From Streptomyces eurythermus (GTDB lineage Bacteria; Actinomycetota; Actinomycetes; Streptomycetales; Streptomycetaceae), in contig NZ_BMSK01000004.1 of NCBI RefSeq assembly GCF_014649115.1, forward strand, positions 1-64,000: a stretch of 64,000 bases of DNA. The letters are read 5' to 3'. The translations under genes and the position numbers were made by a program. Positions 43,062 to 52,745 of this stretch are shown one piece after another. How positions within the stretch are numbered: the stretch's first letter is position 1; each line of letters starts with the position of its first letter. The notes below the pieces were generated by a model. It was not told the origin of the DNA. It ran no database searches and saw only the letters and a list, made by a program, of their open reading frames with translations.

Positions 43062-43865
43062 CTATTCGCCGAGGCCGGCCAAGTCGCGCAGGCGGCGGGC
43101 CTGGGCGGCGCGTTCGGCCGCGCGCTGCTCCTCGTAGGTACGGTCGAGGGCGCCGCGCAGCAGCGCCTTGGTCTCCACCACGGCGTCGCGCGGCGCGGCC
43201 AGCAGCGCCGCCGCCAGGTCCCGTACCGTCGCGTCCAGGTCGGCCGCGGGCACGGCGAGGTTGGCCAGCCCGCTGGCCACCGCCTCCTCGGCCCCGACGA
43301 ACCGCCCGGTCGCGCAGATCTCCAGCGCGCGGGCGTACCCGACGAGGCCGACCAGCGGGTGGGTTCCGGTCAGGTCGGGAACGAGACCGAGGCTGGTCTC
43401 GCGCATGGCGAACTGGACGTCGTCGGCGACGACCCTGAGGTCGCAGCCGAGCGCGAGCTGGAAGCCGGCCCCGATGGCATGGCCCTGGACGGCGGCGATG
43501 GACACCAGGTCGGTGCGCCGCCACCAGGTGAACGCCTCCTGGTATTCGGCGATGGTCGCGTCGATCCCGGCGTCGTCGCGACGCGCGAGGTCGACGAAGG
43601 TCGGCTCGCCCGGAATCCCCTCCGGGGTGAACATGCGACGGTCCAGCCCGGCGGAGAAGGACTGCCCCTCGCCGCGCAGCACGACCACCCGGACGGAGCC
43701 CGGCAGCAGCCGACCGGCCTCGGCGAGCGCCCGCCACAGGGCGGGAGTCTGCGCGTTGCGCTTGGCCGGGTTCGTCAGCGTCACCGTGGCGAGGGTGTCC
43801 TCGACGGTGAGCCGTACGCCGTCCTTGTCGAGTGCGGGAGCGAGGTCCTGGTCGGGCGAAGCCAT
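43062..43865 (-). CDS. Enoyl-CoA hydratase/isomerase family protein
   Basis: A 267-residue crotonase-fold protein. Family features are the oxyanion-hole strands VVVLRGEGQSFSAGLDRRMF and AAVQGHAIGAGFQLALGCDLRVVADD, then FAMRETSLGLVPDLTGTHPLVGLVGYARALEICATG. The Glu that acts in hydratases is partly conserved (RETSLGLVPD), so either hydratase or isomerase activity is possible. The C terminus is Arg/Ala-rich helical. Its neighbours give no pathway context. ATG 43865. Confidence 0.92.
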   Translation of the reverse strand: MASPDQDLAPALDKDGVRLTVEDTLATVTLTNPAKRNAQTPALWRALAEAGRLLPGSVRVVVLRGEGQSFSAGLDRRMFTPEGIPGEPTFVDLARRDDAGIDATIAEYQEAFTWWRRTDLVSIAAVQGHAIGAGFQLALGCDLRVVADDVQFAMRETSLGLVPDLTGTHPLVGLVGYARALEICATGRFVGAEEAVASGLANLAVPAADLDATVRDLAAALLAAPRDAVVETKALLRGALDRTYEEQRAAERAAQARRLRDLAGLGE

Positions 43866-43982
43866 GGGGTGCCTCCGATGGGTGCGGTCAGCAGAGCTGA
43901 GCTAAGTGACTGCACAGTAACCACCCGGCCGGTCGGTCCGCCGACCGGGTGGCCACCATCGAAGCCGATGGGCCGCCCGGAG

Positions 43983-44204
43983 TCAGGACGAAGCGGCCTT
44001 CTTACCCCGGGTCGCTCCGCCACGCCCACGGAGCGTGACGCCCGACTCGCTGAGCATCCGGTGCACAAAGCCATACGAGCGGCCGGTCTCCTCGGCCAGT
44101 GCCCGGATGCTCGCACCGGAGTCGTACTTCTTCTTCAGGTCTGCCGCGAGCTTGTCGCGCGCGGCGCCGGTCACCCGGCTGCCCTTCTTCAGAGTCTCGG
44201 CCAC
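43983..44204 (-). CDS. gbn: Gbn, GATC-binding nucleoid-associated protein
   Basis: A 73-residue basic protein with a single helix-turn-helix (RDKLAADLKKKYDSGASIRA, LAEETGRSYGFVHRMLSESG) and a basic tail (TLRGRGGATRGKKAASS). Size and sequence agree from memory with S. coelicolor SCO1839 (Gbn), described as a small nucleoid-associated protein that recognises GATC and affects sporulation timing. GTG 44204 has GAGGAGG five bases upstream, which fixes the start and yields exactly 73 residues. The upstream spacer carries an unusual run of GATC sites. Confidence 0.92.
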   Translation of the reverse strand: MAETLKKGSRVTGAARDKLAADLKKKYDSGASIRALAEETGRSYGFVHRMLSESGVTLRGRGGATRGKKAASS

Positions 44205-44473
44205 CCGTGCCTCCTCATGGGAAGTGCGCTCTGGTCTCCTCATGATCACCCCTCCTGGGCGTGATGGCCACCCATTCGGCAAGGTCGGTGAGACATCGTT
44301 GTGACGACAGGAGGGGTTCCCCACAAACGGAATACGCGATTCCAGCGGGTGGGGTCCAGGGGTCCGTACGGGGGGATTCGCGAAGTACCAGGTCAGGAAC
44401 GCCGAGCGGCCGGCCCCCCGGCTACTGGGGGGTCGGCCGCGAAATCCGTGTATGACACACCTCGATACGAGGA

Positions 44474-44540
44474 GATCTCACACAGATGATGGATCACGGA
44501 TGGGCCGAATGATCCATGCGGGATGGATCAGGCCCGTCGA

Positions 44541-44561
<21 letters not shown>
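44474..44561. promoter_or_regulatory. gbn: GATC cluster upstream of gbn
   Basis: Six GATC sites fall in 88 bases: 44474, 44492, 44511, 44526, 44539 and 44558. Three sit in the 8-mer ATGGATCA (44489-44496 and 44523-44530 direct, 44510-44517 inverted). A seventh GATC lies at 44244, nearer the start codon. In DNA of this GC content GATC is expected about once per 400 bases. Since Gbn is a GATC binder, this looks like an autoregulatory site. Confidence 0.6.
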
Positions 44562-46139
<1,578 letters not shown>

Positions 46140-46198
46140 GGACAGACTCCAGGGCGTACAGGGATTGGCGGGTGGGCGGCTGAGGACGTTCCCGCCGT

Positions 46199-46222
46199 CT
46201 AATGCGCGAGGAGAATGGCCAT
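46199..46222 (-). CDS. Possible 7-codon leader peptide MAILLAH upstream of the ABC-F gene
   Basis: On the minus strand ATG 46222 opens a 7-codon frame, MAILLAH, stopping with TAG 59 bases before the ABC-F start. A TAGACT box ends seven bases before its ATG, so the transcript could be leaderless with this peptide read first. Short upstream ORFs control several antibiotic-protecting ABC-F genes by attenuation. There is no clear attenuator hairpin, so this is suggestive only. Confidence 0.35.
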   Translation of the reverse strand: MAILLAH

Positions 46223-46299
46223 GGGGCCAAGTCTAACGGGGCGGTGCAAGCGGTTTTCCTGCGTCCTGGCGACCGGGCGCGGGGCGGGCGCCCCGGGGC

Positions 46300-46391
46300 G
46301 GTGCGGCCGGGGTGATCCGGCCCAGGCCGTCCAGGGCCGCGAACCGGTGCGGCCGGGGTGATCCGGCCCAGGCCGTCCAGGGCCGCGAACC
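46300..46391. repeat. Perfect 46-bp tandem duplication
   Basis: The 46-base unit at 46300-46345, beginning GGTGCGGCCGGGGTGATCCG and ending GGGCCGCGAACC, is repeated without a mismatch at 46346-46391. A shortened third copy seems to follow (CCGGCCCAGGCGGTGTCC). The unit is not a multiple of three. Confidence 0.93.
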
Positions 46392-47146
46392 GGCCGGCCC
46401 AGGCGGTGTCCGCGCACGGCCGGGCGAGCAGCGGGGCCGGAGCGCGCCCGAGCGCGCCACCGGGGCGGAACGCGCGGCCGTCGCGGGCGGGCAGGGGCCG
46501 GCGCAGATCGCCGTCGGCGGTGGGGTACGCGGCGACGCGAGGCGCGGGGTGACGACCGCGAGGATGCCACGGCCGAGGACGCGGGACGCCGGCGCCGCCG
46601 TGGGCCGGGAGCCACTCGGCCGGGTCGGGCAGGGCCGGTGCCGGCGCACGGCGCGGCCGTCGGTGGCGGTGAGCAGCCCGCCGCCCCTGAGCGTGACTGC
46701 CTCCCCGCGCGCGGGGAGCACGGCGGCGGTGCCCCACGCGCGCGTACCGGCGGCGCGGGCCACCGCCGCGGGTGTCGTACCCGGCCACGACGGCGCCGCG
46801 CACCCGGGGCACCTCGCTCTGCCGGCGGGGCTCTGGCTCCTCGGCGTACTCCATCAAGCCCGGCCCCGGCCTACGGGGGACCGGCTCACCGCATCCGCGT
46901 TTCCCGACCGGGCCTGCGCGTCGGCCGCCCACCGGGAGCTGGGGGGCGGGGTGTGGCGGGGCGGCACCTCTCCCCCTCCGCTGTCCCCTGGACGCGGCGG
47001 GGCGGGCGCGTCACTCGGTCGGGTTATGCCCGTACTCGGCGGGATGGGGCGGTTTCGGGTGTTGTGTGCGGTGGGAAGCGAAGACGCGTGCGGTGCGACG
47101 GACGCCGGAGGACGACGGAATCGGTGCGCGAAGGAGTGTGGTCGGC
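46392..47146. other. Long GC-rich spacer without a supported gene
   Basis: About 750 bases between the ABC-F promoter area and the glyoxalase-like gene. Several long open frames cross it but encode Arg/Pro/Ala-rich peptides with no ribosome site or recognised domain. It may be a decayed gene, since minus-strand translation in two frames gives fragments of non-repetitive protein-like sequence (around 46450-46760), but I cannot name a parent. AAGGAG at 47131-47136 belongs to the next gene. Confidence 0.45.
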
Positions 47147-47563
47147 ATGGCGGGCACGGGCGGCGGCGGACGGCCGGGCATCTGCCCCACACTGCTGTAC
47201 ACGGACGCGAAGGCGGCGATCAGGCAGCTCACCGAGGGCCTGGGCTTCACCGAACTGTCGGTGTACGAGACGGCGGACGGCACGGTCCTGCACGCCGAGC
47301 TGGCCCAGGCCGGCGGCGTGGTGATGATCGGCTCCAAGGGCCGCGGCGACCCCCTCGACGGCGCCCTGGAGCAGGCGGGCCCCGCCGGGGTGTACGTCGT
47401 GGTGGACGACGTGGACGCCCACCACGAGCGGGCCGTGGCCCATGGGGTGGAGATCCTGATGCCCCCGGCGGACCAGAACTACGGTGCCCGGGAGTACCTG
47501 GCCCGGGACGCCGGGGGGAACGTCTGGAGCTTCGGGACGTACGCCCCGGAGACCGGGGCCTGA
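47147..47563 (+). CDS. Glyoxalase/bleomycin-resistance (VOC) family protein
   Basis: A 138-residue single VOC domain. Motifs are ICPTLLYTDAKAAIRQLTEGLGF, the beta-strand HAELAQAGGVVMIGS, GVYVVVDDVDAHHERAVAHG and the end REYLARDAGGNVWSFGTY, which carries the family's final metal-ligand-like strand. His and Glu candidates are present but the set is not complete enough to assign an enzyme. ATG 47147 has AAGGAG 10 bases upstream. It converges on the next gene with 16 bases between stops. Confidence 0.88.
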   Translation: MAGTGGGGRPGICPTLLYTDAKAAIRQLTEGLGFTELSVYETADGTVLHAELAQAGGVVMIGSKGRGDPLDGALEQAGPAGVYVVVDDVDAHHERAVAHGVEILMPPADQNYGAREYLARDAGGNVWSFGTYAPETGA

Positions 47564-47579
47564 GCCGCCCCGGTGGTAC

Positions 47580-48998
47580 TCAGCCCCCGGTGTGCACCTG
47601 GAACGCGGCCCGGCGCACGGCCTTGGCCAGCGCCGGGTCGGGGTGCGCGGCGGCGAGCGCGACCAGCACCTGCACGGTGCGCGGGTGGCCGACCGCGCGG
47701 ACCTCTTCGAGCAGCTGGGGCACGGTGGGCTGCACCGCGGACTCCAGGTGCCTCACCAGCATCGGCGCCTCACCGTGGTCGGCGACCGCGGCGGCGGTGT
47801 CCACCCACAGCCAGGTGGCCTCCTGGCGGGTGAGCACCTCGTGGGCGTCCTCCGGGTCGATCCCGTCGTGCTCGGCGAGCCACAGCAGGGCGTACGGCCG
47901 CAGCGCGGGCTCGCCCACCACGGCCCGTACGTCGGGCTCGGCGGGCGCGCCGACGACGCGCAGCGCCTCGAAGGCCAGCCCGCGCAGCAGCGCGTCGTCA
48001 CCGCGGGCGGCGTCGATCAGCTCGGTGACGGCGCTGCCGACGGGGCGGGCGGCGAGCCAGGCGCGGTACTCGGCGCGGGCCGCGTTGGGGCGCAGCTGGG
48101 CGCAGCCGCGCAGCATGTCCTCGGCGGACTGCTCGATGTTGCCGGCGGGGCTCTGCGCGGCCACGCAGATCTGCTCCAGCTTGACCCACACCGCCCAGCT
48201 GCCCAGCGGGGTGAGGGTGGCCTGGCCGCCGCCGTAGGTGAGGGCGCCGACCGAGGCGAGGGCCCGCAGTGCCCAGTCGAGCAGCGGGGCGAGCGGGGCG
48301 TCGGCGGCGGGCGCGGCGGCCGCCGGGGCGGGCGACCCGGCGGGCCGTCCGGTGCCGGGTTCGTAGGCGACCTCGCAGCGTTCGGTGCGCAGCTCGGTGA
48401 CCCGCTGCTGGAGCAGGTCGAGCAGCTGCTCCACCGGGACCGGGCCGGCCGACAGCTGGAGGAACGAGAGCACCTGGGGCATGGCCGAGACGACCTCGGC
48501 GACGGCGGCCGGCTCGTGGTCCGCGGGCTCGGGGAAGGCGAGCGACCAGGCGTCGAAGAGGGCGACCCAGCCGCGCAGTACGGCGCTGTCGTCGCGGTCC
48601 CAGGCGCGCAGCCGCCAGCCGGGCCGGGCGCTGTCGCCGTGCACCTCGACGAGTCCGGCGAGGCGGGCGGTGTCCCAGTCGGCGCGGATCTGGGCGACGC
48701 TCAGGCCCAGGTCGGCGGCGGCGCGTTCGGCGGTGGCGTCGGAGAGCGTCGCCTTTCCGTCGGCGGTGGCACCGTGCCGGCCGGGGCCGAGGGCGGCGTC
48801 GGCCCAGCGGGCGACGCGGACCGCGCCGGCCAGACCGGTACGGGCCATTCCGGCCAGTTCGGCGGGGGCGGGCGTGCCCTCGGGCGGCCGGGGTGCCGGG
48901 CGGCGCGGACGCCGCTGGTTCACAGCTCTGGGGGCGGCGGCCAGGGGTCGAGGTCGGACGAGTCGGAGCCTGGAGTCGCGCGGGATACGGGACGTCAC
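47580..48998 (-). CDS. Conserved hypothetical protein with helical repeats
   Basis: A 472-residue protein, not assigned to a named family. It has no signal peptide or membrane segment. The middle is helical with a winged-helix-like stretch (SDATAERAAADLGLSVAQIRADWDTARLAGLVEVHG, and ALASVGALTYGGGQATLTPLGSW). The C-terminal third resembles HEAT-type helical repeats (LLRGLAFEALRVVGAPAEPD, VRHLESAVQPTVPQLLEEVRAVGHPRTVQVLVALAAAHPDP). The start is uncertain: GTG 48998 (TSRIPRDSRLRL) is chosen because upstream residues are Pro/Arg-rich. Common in Streptomyces at this locus. Confidence 0.72.
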   Translation of the reverse strand: MTSRIPRDSRLRLVRPRPLAAAPRAVNQRRPRRPAPRPPEGTPAPAELAGMARTGLAGAVRVARWADAALGPGRHGATADGKATLSDATAERAAADLGLSVAQIRADWDTARLAGLVEVHGDSARPGWRLRAWDRDDSAVLRGWVALFDAWSLAFPEPADHEPAAVAEVVSAMPQVLSFLQLSAGPVPVEQLLDLLQQRVTELRTERCEVAYEPGTGRPAGSPAPAAAAPAADAPLAPLLDWALRALASVGALTYGGGQATLTPLGSWAVWVKLEQICVAAQSPAGNIEQSAEDMLRGCAQLRPNAARAEYRAWLAARPVGSAVTELIDAARGDDALLRGLAFEALRVVGAPAEPDVRAVVGEPALRPYALLWLAEHDGIDPEDAHEVLTRQEATWLWVDTAAAVADHGEAPMLVRHLESAVQPTVPQLLEEVRAVGHPRTVQVLVALAAAHPDPALAKAVRRAAFQVHTGG

Positions 48999-49191
48999 GG
49001 GTGCAGTCTTCCGGTTGACGGTCCGAAAACCCAAACGGAATGTCAGGGCGGGCACCGGGGCCGGCCGGGGCACGGGGCGCGGGGCGGTGGGACGGACCGG
49101 ATCGAGCCAGTCGTGCGCCGGTGGCCGGATCGGCTCCACGCCCGTAACCGGAATGCCGGCCACCGGCGCGCGCGGGCCCCGGCGCGCGGGG

Positions 49192-50319
49192 TCACAGCAG
49201 CGGGGTGAGGAACCGGCGCAGCCGTTCCTCGTACTCCTCGGGGTCCGCGTTCCACATCGCCGCGTGCGGGGCGTCCGGGACGGTGTGCAGGGTGACGAGG
49301 CCGGGCCGGCGCCGGGCGAGCCGGCGGGAGTACTCCCAGGGCGCGACCTGGTCGTCCGGGCCGTGCACGAGCAGGGTGGGCACCTGGAGCCGGTCCGGGG
49401 CGCCGGGCCCGGCGAGTCCGTCGGCGTGCAGTCCGGCCCGGCCCTGCGCGGCCCGCACCGCGAGGGGCAGCAGCGGCTCGGGGGTGTGCCGGGCCCGGGC
49501 CAGCGCGCGCAGCGTGGCGGGCCAGCTCAGGACCGGGGAGTCCAGGACGAGCCCGGCGACGCGGTCGCGGACCTGGGAGTGCTCGGCGGCGCGCAGGGCC
49601 ATGGTGGCGCCGGTGGACCAGCCGAGGAGGACGACCCGGCCGGCGCCGTGGCGGACGGCGTACCGGATGGCCGCCTCGACGTCCCGCCACTCCGTCTCGC
49701 CGAGGTGGTTCAGCCGGTCCGGCGGGCGGGGGGCGCCGGGGTCGCCGCGGTAGGCGAGGGCGAGGACGGGCAGCCGGCGGGCGTGCAGGAAGCCCATCAG
49801 GTTCAGGGCGTGCTCCCGGGTGGTGCCCAGGCCGTGTACGGCGATCACCCAGGTGTCCCGGTCGCCGGGTACGAACCAGGCGGGCAGGGCACCGAGTTCG
49901 CCGGGCACCTCGACGTCGGTGTGGTCCAGGCCGAGGGAGGCGCGGGGGTTGCCGACGTACAGGTTGGGGGTGAGCCAGGCCGCGTCGCCGGCCGTGAAGG
50001 TGCCGTGGGTGACGCGTTCCAGGCGCCGTACGACGGTGTCGGCGGCGTGCGGGGTGCCCTCCAGGACGGGGCCGACGACCGCGTGCGAGCCGTCGCCGGC
50101 GAGACCGTAGACACCGGGGCGCAGGGTGGCCAGATCACGGGTGAGCGTGATCCGGCCTGCGGCCGTGCCGTGCACGGTGAGCCGGGGCTCGGTGGGCAGC
50201 GGGCGGCCCGCGGACACCTTCAGCGCGGCGTCGCTGGCGAGCCGGCCGGCGACCACGGAGGCCGTGCCGGCGGCCAGGACGGCGGTGACCGCACCGGCGG
50301 TCGCTGAGACGGTACGCAC
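49192..50319 (-). CDS. Alpha/beta hydrolase, membrane-anchored or secreted
   Basis: A 375-residue protein. The N-terminal hydrophobic segment (TAGAVTAVLAAGTASVVAGRLA) could be a signal or anchor. The hydrolase domain (about 150-370) has the nucleophile Ser in VLLGWSTGATMALRAAE (GxSxG), Asp in LVHGPDDQVAPWEYS and His in PDAPHAAMW, a complete triad. An N-terminal region of about 100 residues (LTVHGTAAGRITLTRD) precedes it. GTG 50319 is chosen because upstream sequence is low complexity. Substrate unknown. Confidence 0.85.
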   Translation of the reverse strand: MRTVSATAGAVTAVLAAGTASVVAGRLASDAALKVSAGRPLPTEPRLTVHGTAAGRITLTRDLATLRPGVYGLAGDGSHAVVGPVLEGTPHAADTVVRRLERVTHGTFTAGDAAWLTPNLYVGNPRASLGLDHTDVEVPGELGALPAWFVPGDRDTWVIAVHGLGTTREHALNLMGFLHARRLPVLALAYRGDPGAPRPPDRLNHLGETEWRDVEAAIRYAVRHGAGRVVLLGWSTGATMALRAAEHSQVRDRVAGLVLDSPVLSWPATLRALARARHTPEPLLPLAVRAAQGRAGLHADGLAGPGAPDRLQVPTLLVHGPDDQVAPWEYSRRLARRRPGLVTLHTVPDAPHAAMWNADPEEYEERLRRFLTPLL

Positions 50320-50826
50320 GGATCCAGTGTCACGGGGGCGGCGGGCGGCGGCCAGCCGAAGCGCCGGGCGGGGTGAGGAGGGCGGGCGGGGAGACGGACG
50401 CGCCGCCGAGCCCGGGAGGGCCGGGAGCGGGCGCGTGGGCGGGGTGCCGACACGCCGGGGCGAGGTGCCGACACGCCAGGGCCAGGACCGGATACCGGCG
50501 TGCCCGGGCCGGGCACCGACGGGCCGGGGCCGGAGGGCGTCACGGCGGGCCGGGGCGGGCCGGTTCGCCAGGGCGCGGCGGAGCACGGCGAGCGGAACCG
50601 GCCTGTTCCGGCCGCGCGCGGCGCGCGACCTCCGCCGGGCCCGGCGGAGCAGAGCCAGTGCGGCCGGCAGGGCTCGCTCATACGCGGCGCGCGCGGCCGG
50701 CAGAGCCCGGCCGTACGCGGCGTACGCGGCCGGCAGGGTGCCGTGGAACGGGGCCGGCGTGCCCGTACGGGCCCGGCGGAGCGGGGTGTGCGGGGTGCGG
50801 GGCGGGCTGCTGTTCGGCAAAAGGGG
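50320..50826. other. Low-complexity GC-rich spacer with short repeats
   Basis: A 507-base gap between two leftward genes. GGTGCCGACACGCC occurs at 50443 and 50464 (21-base spacing), and GTACGCGGC-type motifs recur near 50700-50740. Open frames give Arg/Gly/Ala-rich peptides only. No promoter or RNA is recognised. Confidence 0.5.
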
Positions 50827-51648
50827 TCACCTCCGTTGGCCGTACCCCTTCAAACGTTCCCCGACCTCCGCCACTTGTGCCTCGGTGAGCAGGGTCGGGC
50901 TCAGGCCCGGCACCGACGACGCCGTCAGCCACAGGCGGCACATCCACTCCAGCTGGGCGGTGCGGTCGTAGGCCTGGTCGAGGGTGGCGCCGTAGGTCAC
51001 CGTGCCGTGGTTGCGCAGCAGACAGCCGGAGCGGCCGGCGAGGGCGCGGAGCATGTTCCCGGCCAGCTCGTCGCTGCCGTAGGGGGCGTAGGGAGCGACC
51101 CGTACGGGTCCGCCGAGGGCGGCGGCCATGTAGTGGACCAGCGGCAGCTCGGGGACGAGCGTGGAGACCGCGGTGGCGTGCACGGCGTGGGTGTGGACGA
51201 CCGCGCGGGCGTCGGTGGTGCGGTAGACGGCGAGGTGCATGGGCAGTTCGCTGGTCGGCACGAGGGTGCCGAGCACCTGGCGGCCGGTGAGGTCGACGCC
51301 GGTGAGGTCGGCGGGGGTGAGCCGGTCGTAGGGCACCCCCGAGGGGGTGACCAGTACGAGGTCGCCGAGGCGGGCGGAGACGTTGCCGGAGGTGCCGACC
51401 ACCAGCCCGTCGGCGACGGTACGCCGCGCCGTGGCGACCACCTCCGCCCAGAGCCGCGCCACGTCCTCCCCGATGTCCGGCACTTCGCCCTCCCCCGCTT
51501 CCTCCCCGACGTCCGACACCGCGCTCTCCCCCGCGCCCCGGCGGGCGCTCCCCGGCTCGGCCGGGGGCTCGTCCGGGGAGTCGTCGGGCCGCCCGCCCTG
51601 TCGTTCGTCCGGTCGCCCGTCCTTCGCGTTCCGTCCCGGTTCAGCCAT
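50827..51648 (-). CDS. Class II aldolase/adducin family protein
   Basis: A 273-residue protein. From about residue 60 the chain matches the fuculose-phosphate-aldolase fold: DGLVVGTSGNVSARLGDLVLVTPSGVPYDRL, the zinc ligands in ARAVVHTHAVHATAVSTL, a catalytic Glu candidate in VPELPLVHYMAAALGG, and a third His in CLLRNHGTVTYGATLDQAY. The first 60 residues are an acidic, Asp/Glu/Pro/Gly-rich extension that looks disordered. ATG 51648. Sugar phosphates are the usual substrates, but the exact one is unknown. The gene has no pathway partners nearby. Confidence 0.9.
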   Translation of the reverse strand: MAEPGRNAKDGRPDERQGGRPDDSPDEPPAEPGSARRGAGESAVSDVGEEAGEGEVPDIGEDVARLWAEVVATARRTVADGLVVGTSGNVSARLGDLVLVTPSGVPYDRLTPADLTGVDLTGRQVLGTLVPTSELPMHLAVYRTTDARAVVHTHAVHATAVSTLVPELPLVHYMAAALGGPVRVAPYAPYGSDELAGNMLRALAGRSGCLLRNHGTVTYGATLDQAYDRTAQLEWMCRLWLTASSVPGLSPTLLTEAQVAEVGERLKGYGQRR

Positions 51649-51867
51649 GCGGTGATCCTGCCAGCCGGAGGGACGGGGAGCGGGCGGGCCGGTGGATCCG
51701 GCCGGAAACCGCGGAGCCGAACGGGGGGATTTCGGGGGGAAACGCCTGAAATCGCCCGGTTTTCCGTGTTCGGCGGACCTTGAATGACTCCCTCCTGCCC
51801 ACCCACGGGCACCGCCGCCCGCGAGGGCCGGCGCGCCCGTCGTCCGCCACCCCCGGGGGGAGCCCGT

Positions 51868-52602
51868 ATGGCCCGTGTACCCACCCTCGCCCGCCGCCGC
51901 GTGAGCGTCCTCGCGGCGGCCGTGGCGGCGGTCCTCGCCCTCACCGGCCCCGCGACCGCCGCCGCCAAGCCGCCCAAGGGCCACGACGTGTCGTCGCACC
52001 AGCGGCACGTGAAGTGGCCGGACGCGCGGAAGAAGGGAGCGCGCTTCGTCTACGTCAAGGCCACCGAGTCCACCGGCTACCGCAACCCCTACTTCGCCGA
52101 GCAGTACGCCGGCGCCCGCAAGGCCGGCCTGATCCGGGGCGCGTACCACTTCGCCCGCCCCGACCGGTCCTCCGGCGCCAAGCAGGCCGCGCACTTCGTG
52201 CGGCACGGCGGCGACTGGCGGGGGGACGGCTGGACGCTGCCGCCCGCGCTCGACATCGAGTACAACCCCTACGGCTCGCGCAAGTGCTACGGGCTGGGCA
52301 AGAAACGCATGGTCGCCTGGATCCGTTCGTTCAGCGACGAGGTCCGCCGCAAGACCGGCCGCCGCCCGGTGATCTACACGACGACCCAGTGGTGGAAGCT
52401 GTGCACCGGCGACAGCCGCGCGTTCTCGAAGGACCACCCGCTGTGGATCGCCCGGCACGGCACCGCCCGGCCGGGGGCGCTGCCGGGCGGCTGGAAGTAC
52501 TGGACGTTCTGGCAGTACCGCACGAAGGGCACGCTGCCGGGTGACCAGGATCTCTTCAACGGCACCCTGGACCGGCTGCGGATCTTCGCGCGGGCCCGGT
52601 AG
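51868..52602 (+). CDS. Secreted GH25 lysozyme
   Basis: A 244-residue exported muramidase. The signal peptide RRRVSVLAAAVAAVLALTGPATAAA is followed by a GH25 domain: GHDVSSHQRHVKWPDARKKGARFVYVKATEST (catalytic-site Asp near the start), RGAYHFARPD, LPPALDIEYNP (Asp-x-Glu catalytic pair) and RPVIYTTTQWW, ending YWTFWQYRTKGTLPGDQDLFNG. This cleaves the peptidoglycan backbone. ATG 51868 has GGGGGGAG upstream. No wall-binding repeats are attached. Confidence 0.95.
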   Translation: MARVPTLARRRVSVLAAAVAAVLALTGPATAAAKPPKGHDVSSHQRHVKWPDARKKGARFVYVKATESTGYRNPYFAEQYAGARKAGLIRGAYHFARPDRSSGAKQAAHFVRHGGDWRGDGWTLPPALDIEYNPYGSRKCYGLGKKRMVAWIRSFSDEVRRKTGRRPVIYTTTQWWKLCTGDSRAFSKDHPLWIARHGTARPGALPGGWKYWTFWQYRTKGTLPGDQDLFNGTLDRLRIFARAR

Positions 52603-52676
52603 CCAAGGGGGGCCCGGCCCGGCGGGGCGGAACAGAACCCCGGTATGGGATTACCGACACCACCATGCCCGTCCCA

Positions 52677-52717
52677 GTTCATCTTCCGTTCACCCAGGTT
52701 GCCTACGTTCATCCAGC
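52677..52717 (+). promoter_or_regulatory. pitH2: PHO box (PhoP binding repeats) upstream of pitH2
   Basis: Direct 11-base units fit the Streptomyces PhoP consensus: GTTCATCTTCC (52677-52687), GTTCACCCAGG (52688-52698), and after 8 bases GTTCATCCAGC (52707-52717). They lie 29-69 bases upstream of the phosphate transporter start. The middle unit is nearly ideal. Confidence 0.75.
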
Positions 52718-52745
52718 CAACGACCTCGAACGATTGCCTGGGTAA

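Noticed and set aside
46233..46763. Minus-strand 176-codon frame upstream of the ABC-F gene
   Set aside because: Contains the 46-bp tandem duplication, which shifts frame, and has no recognisable domain; at most a decayed gene.
50126..50971. Plus-strand 281-codon frame
   Set aside because: Spans the antisense of two genes and a repetitive spacer; Arg/Ala-rich with no domain.
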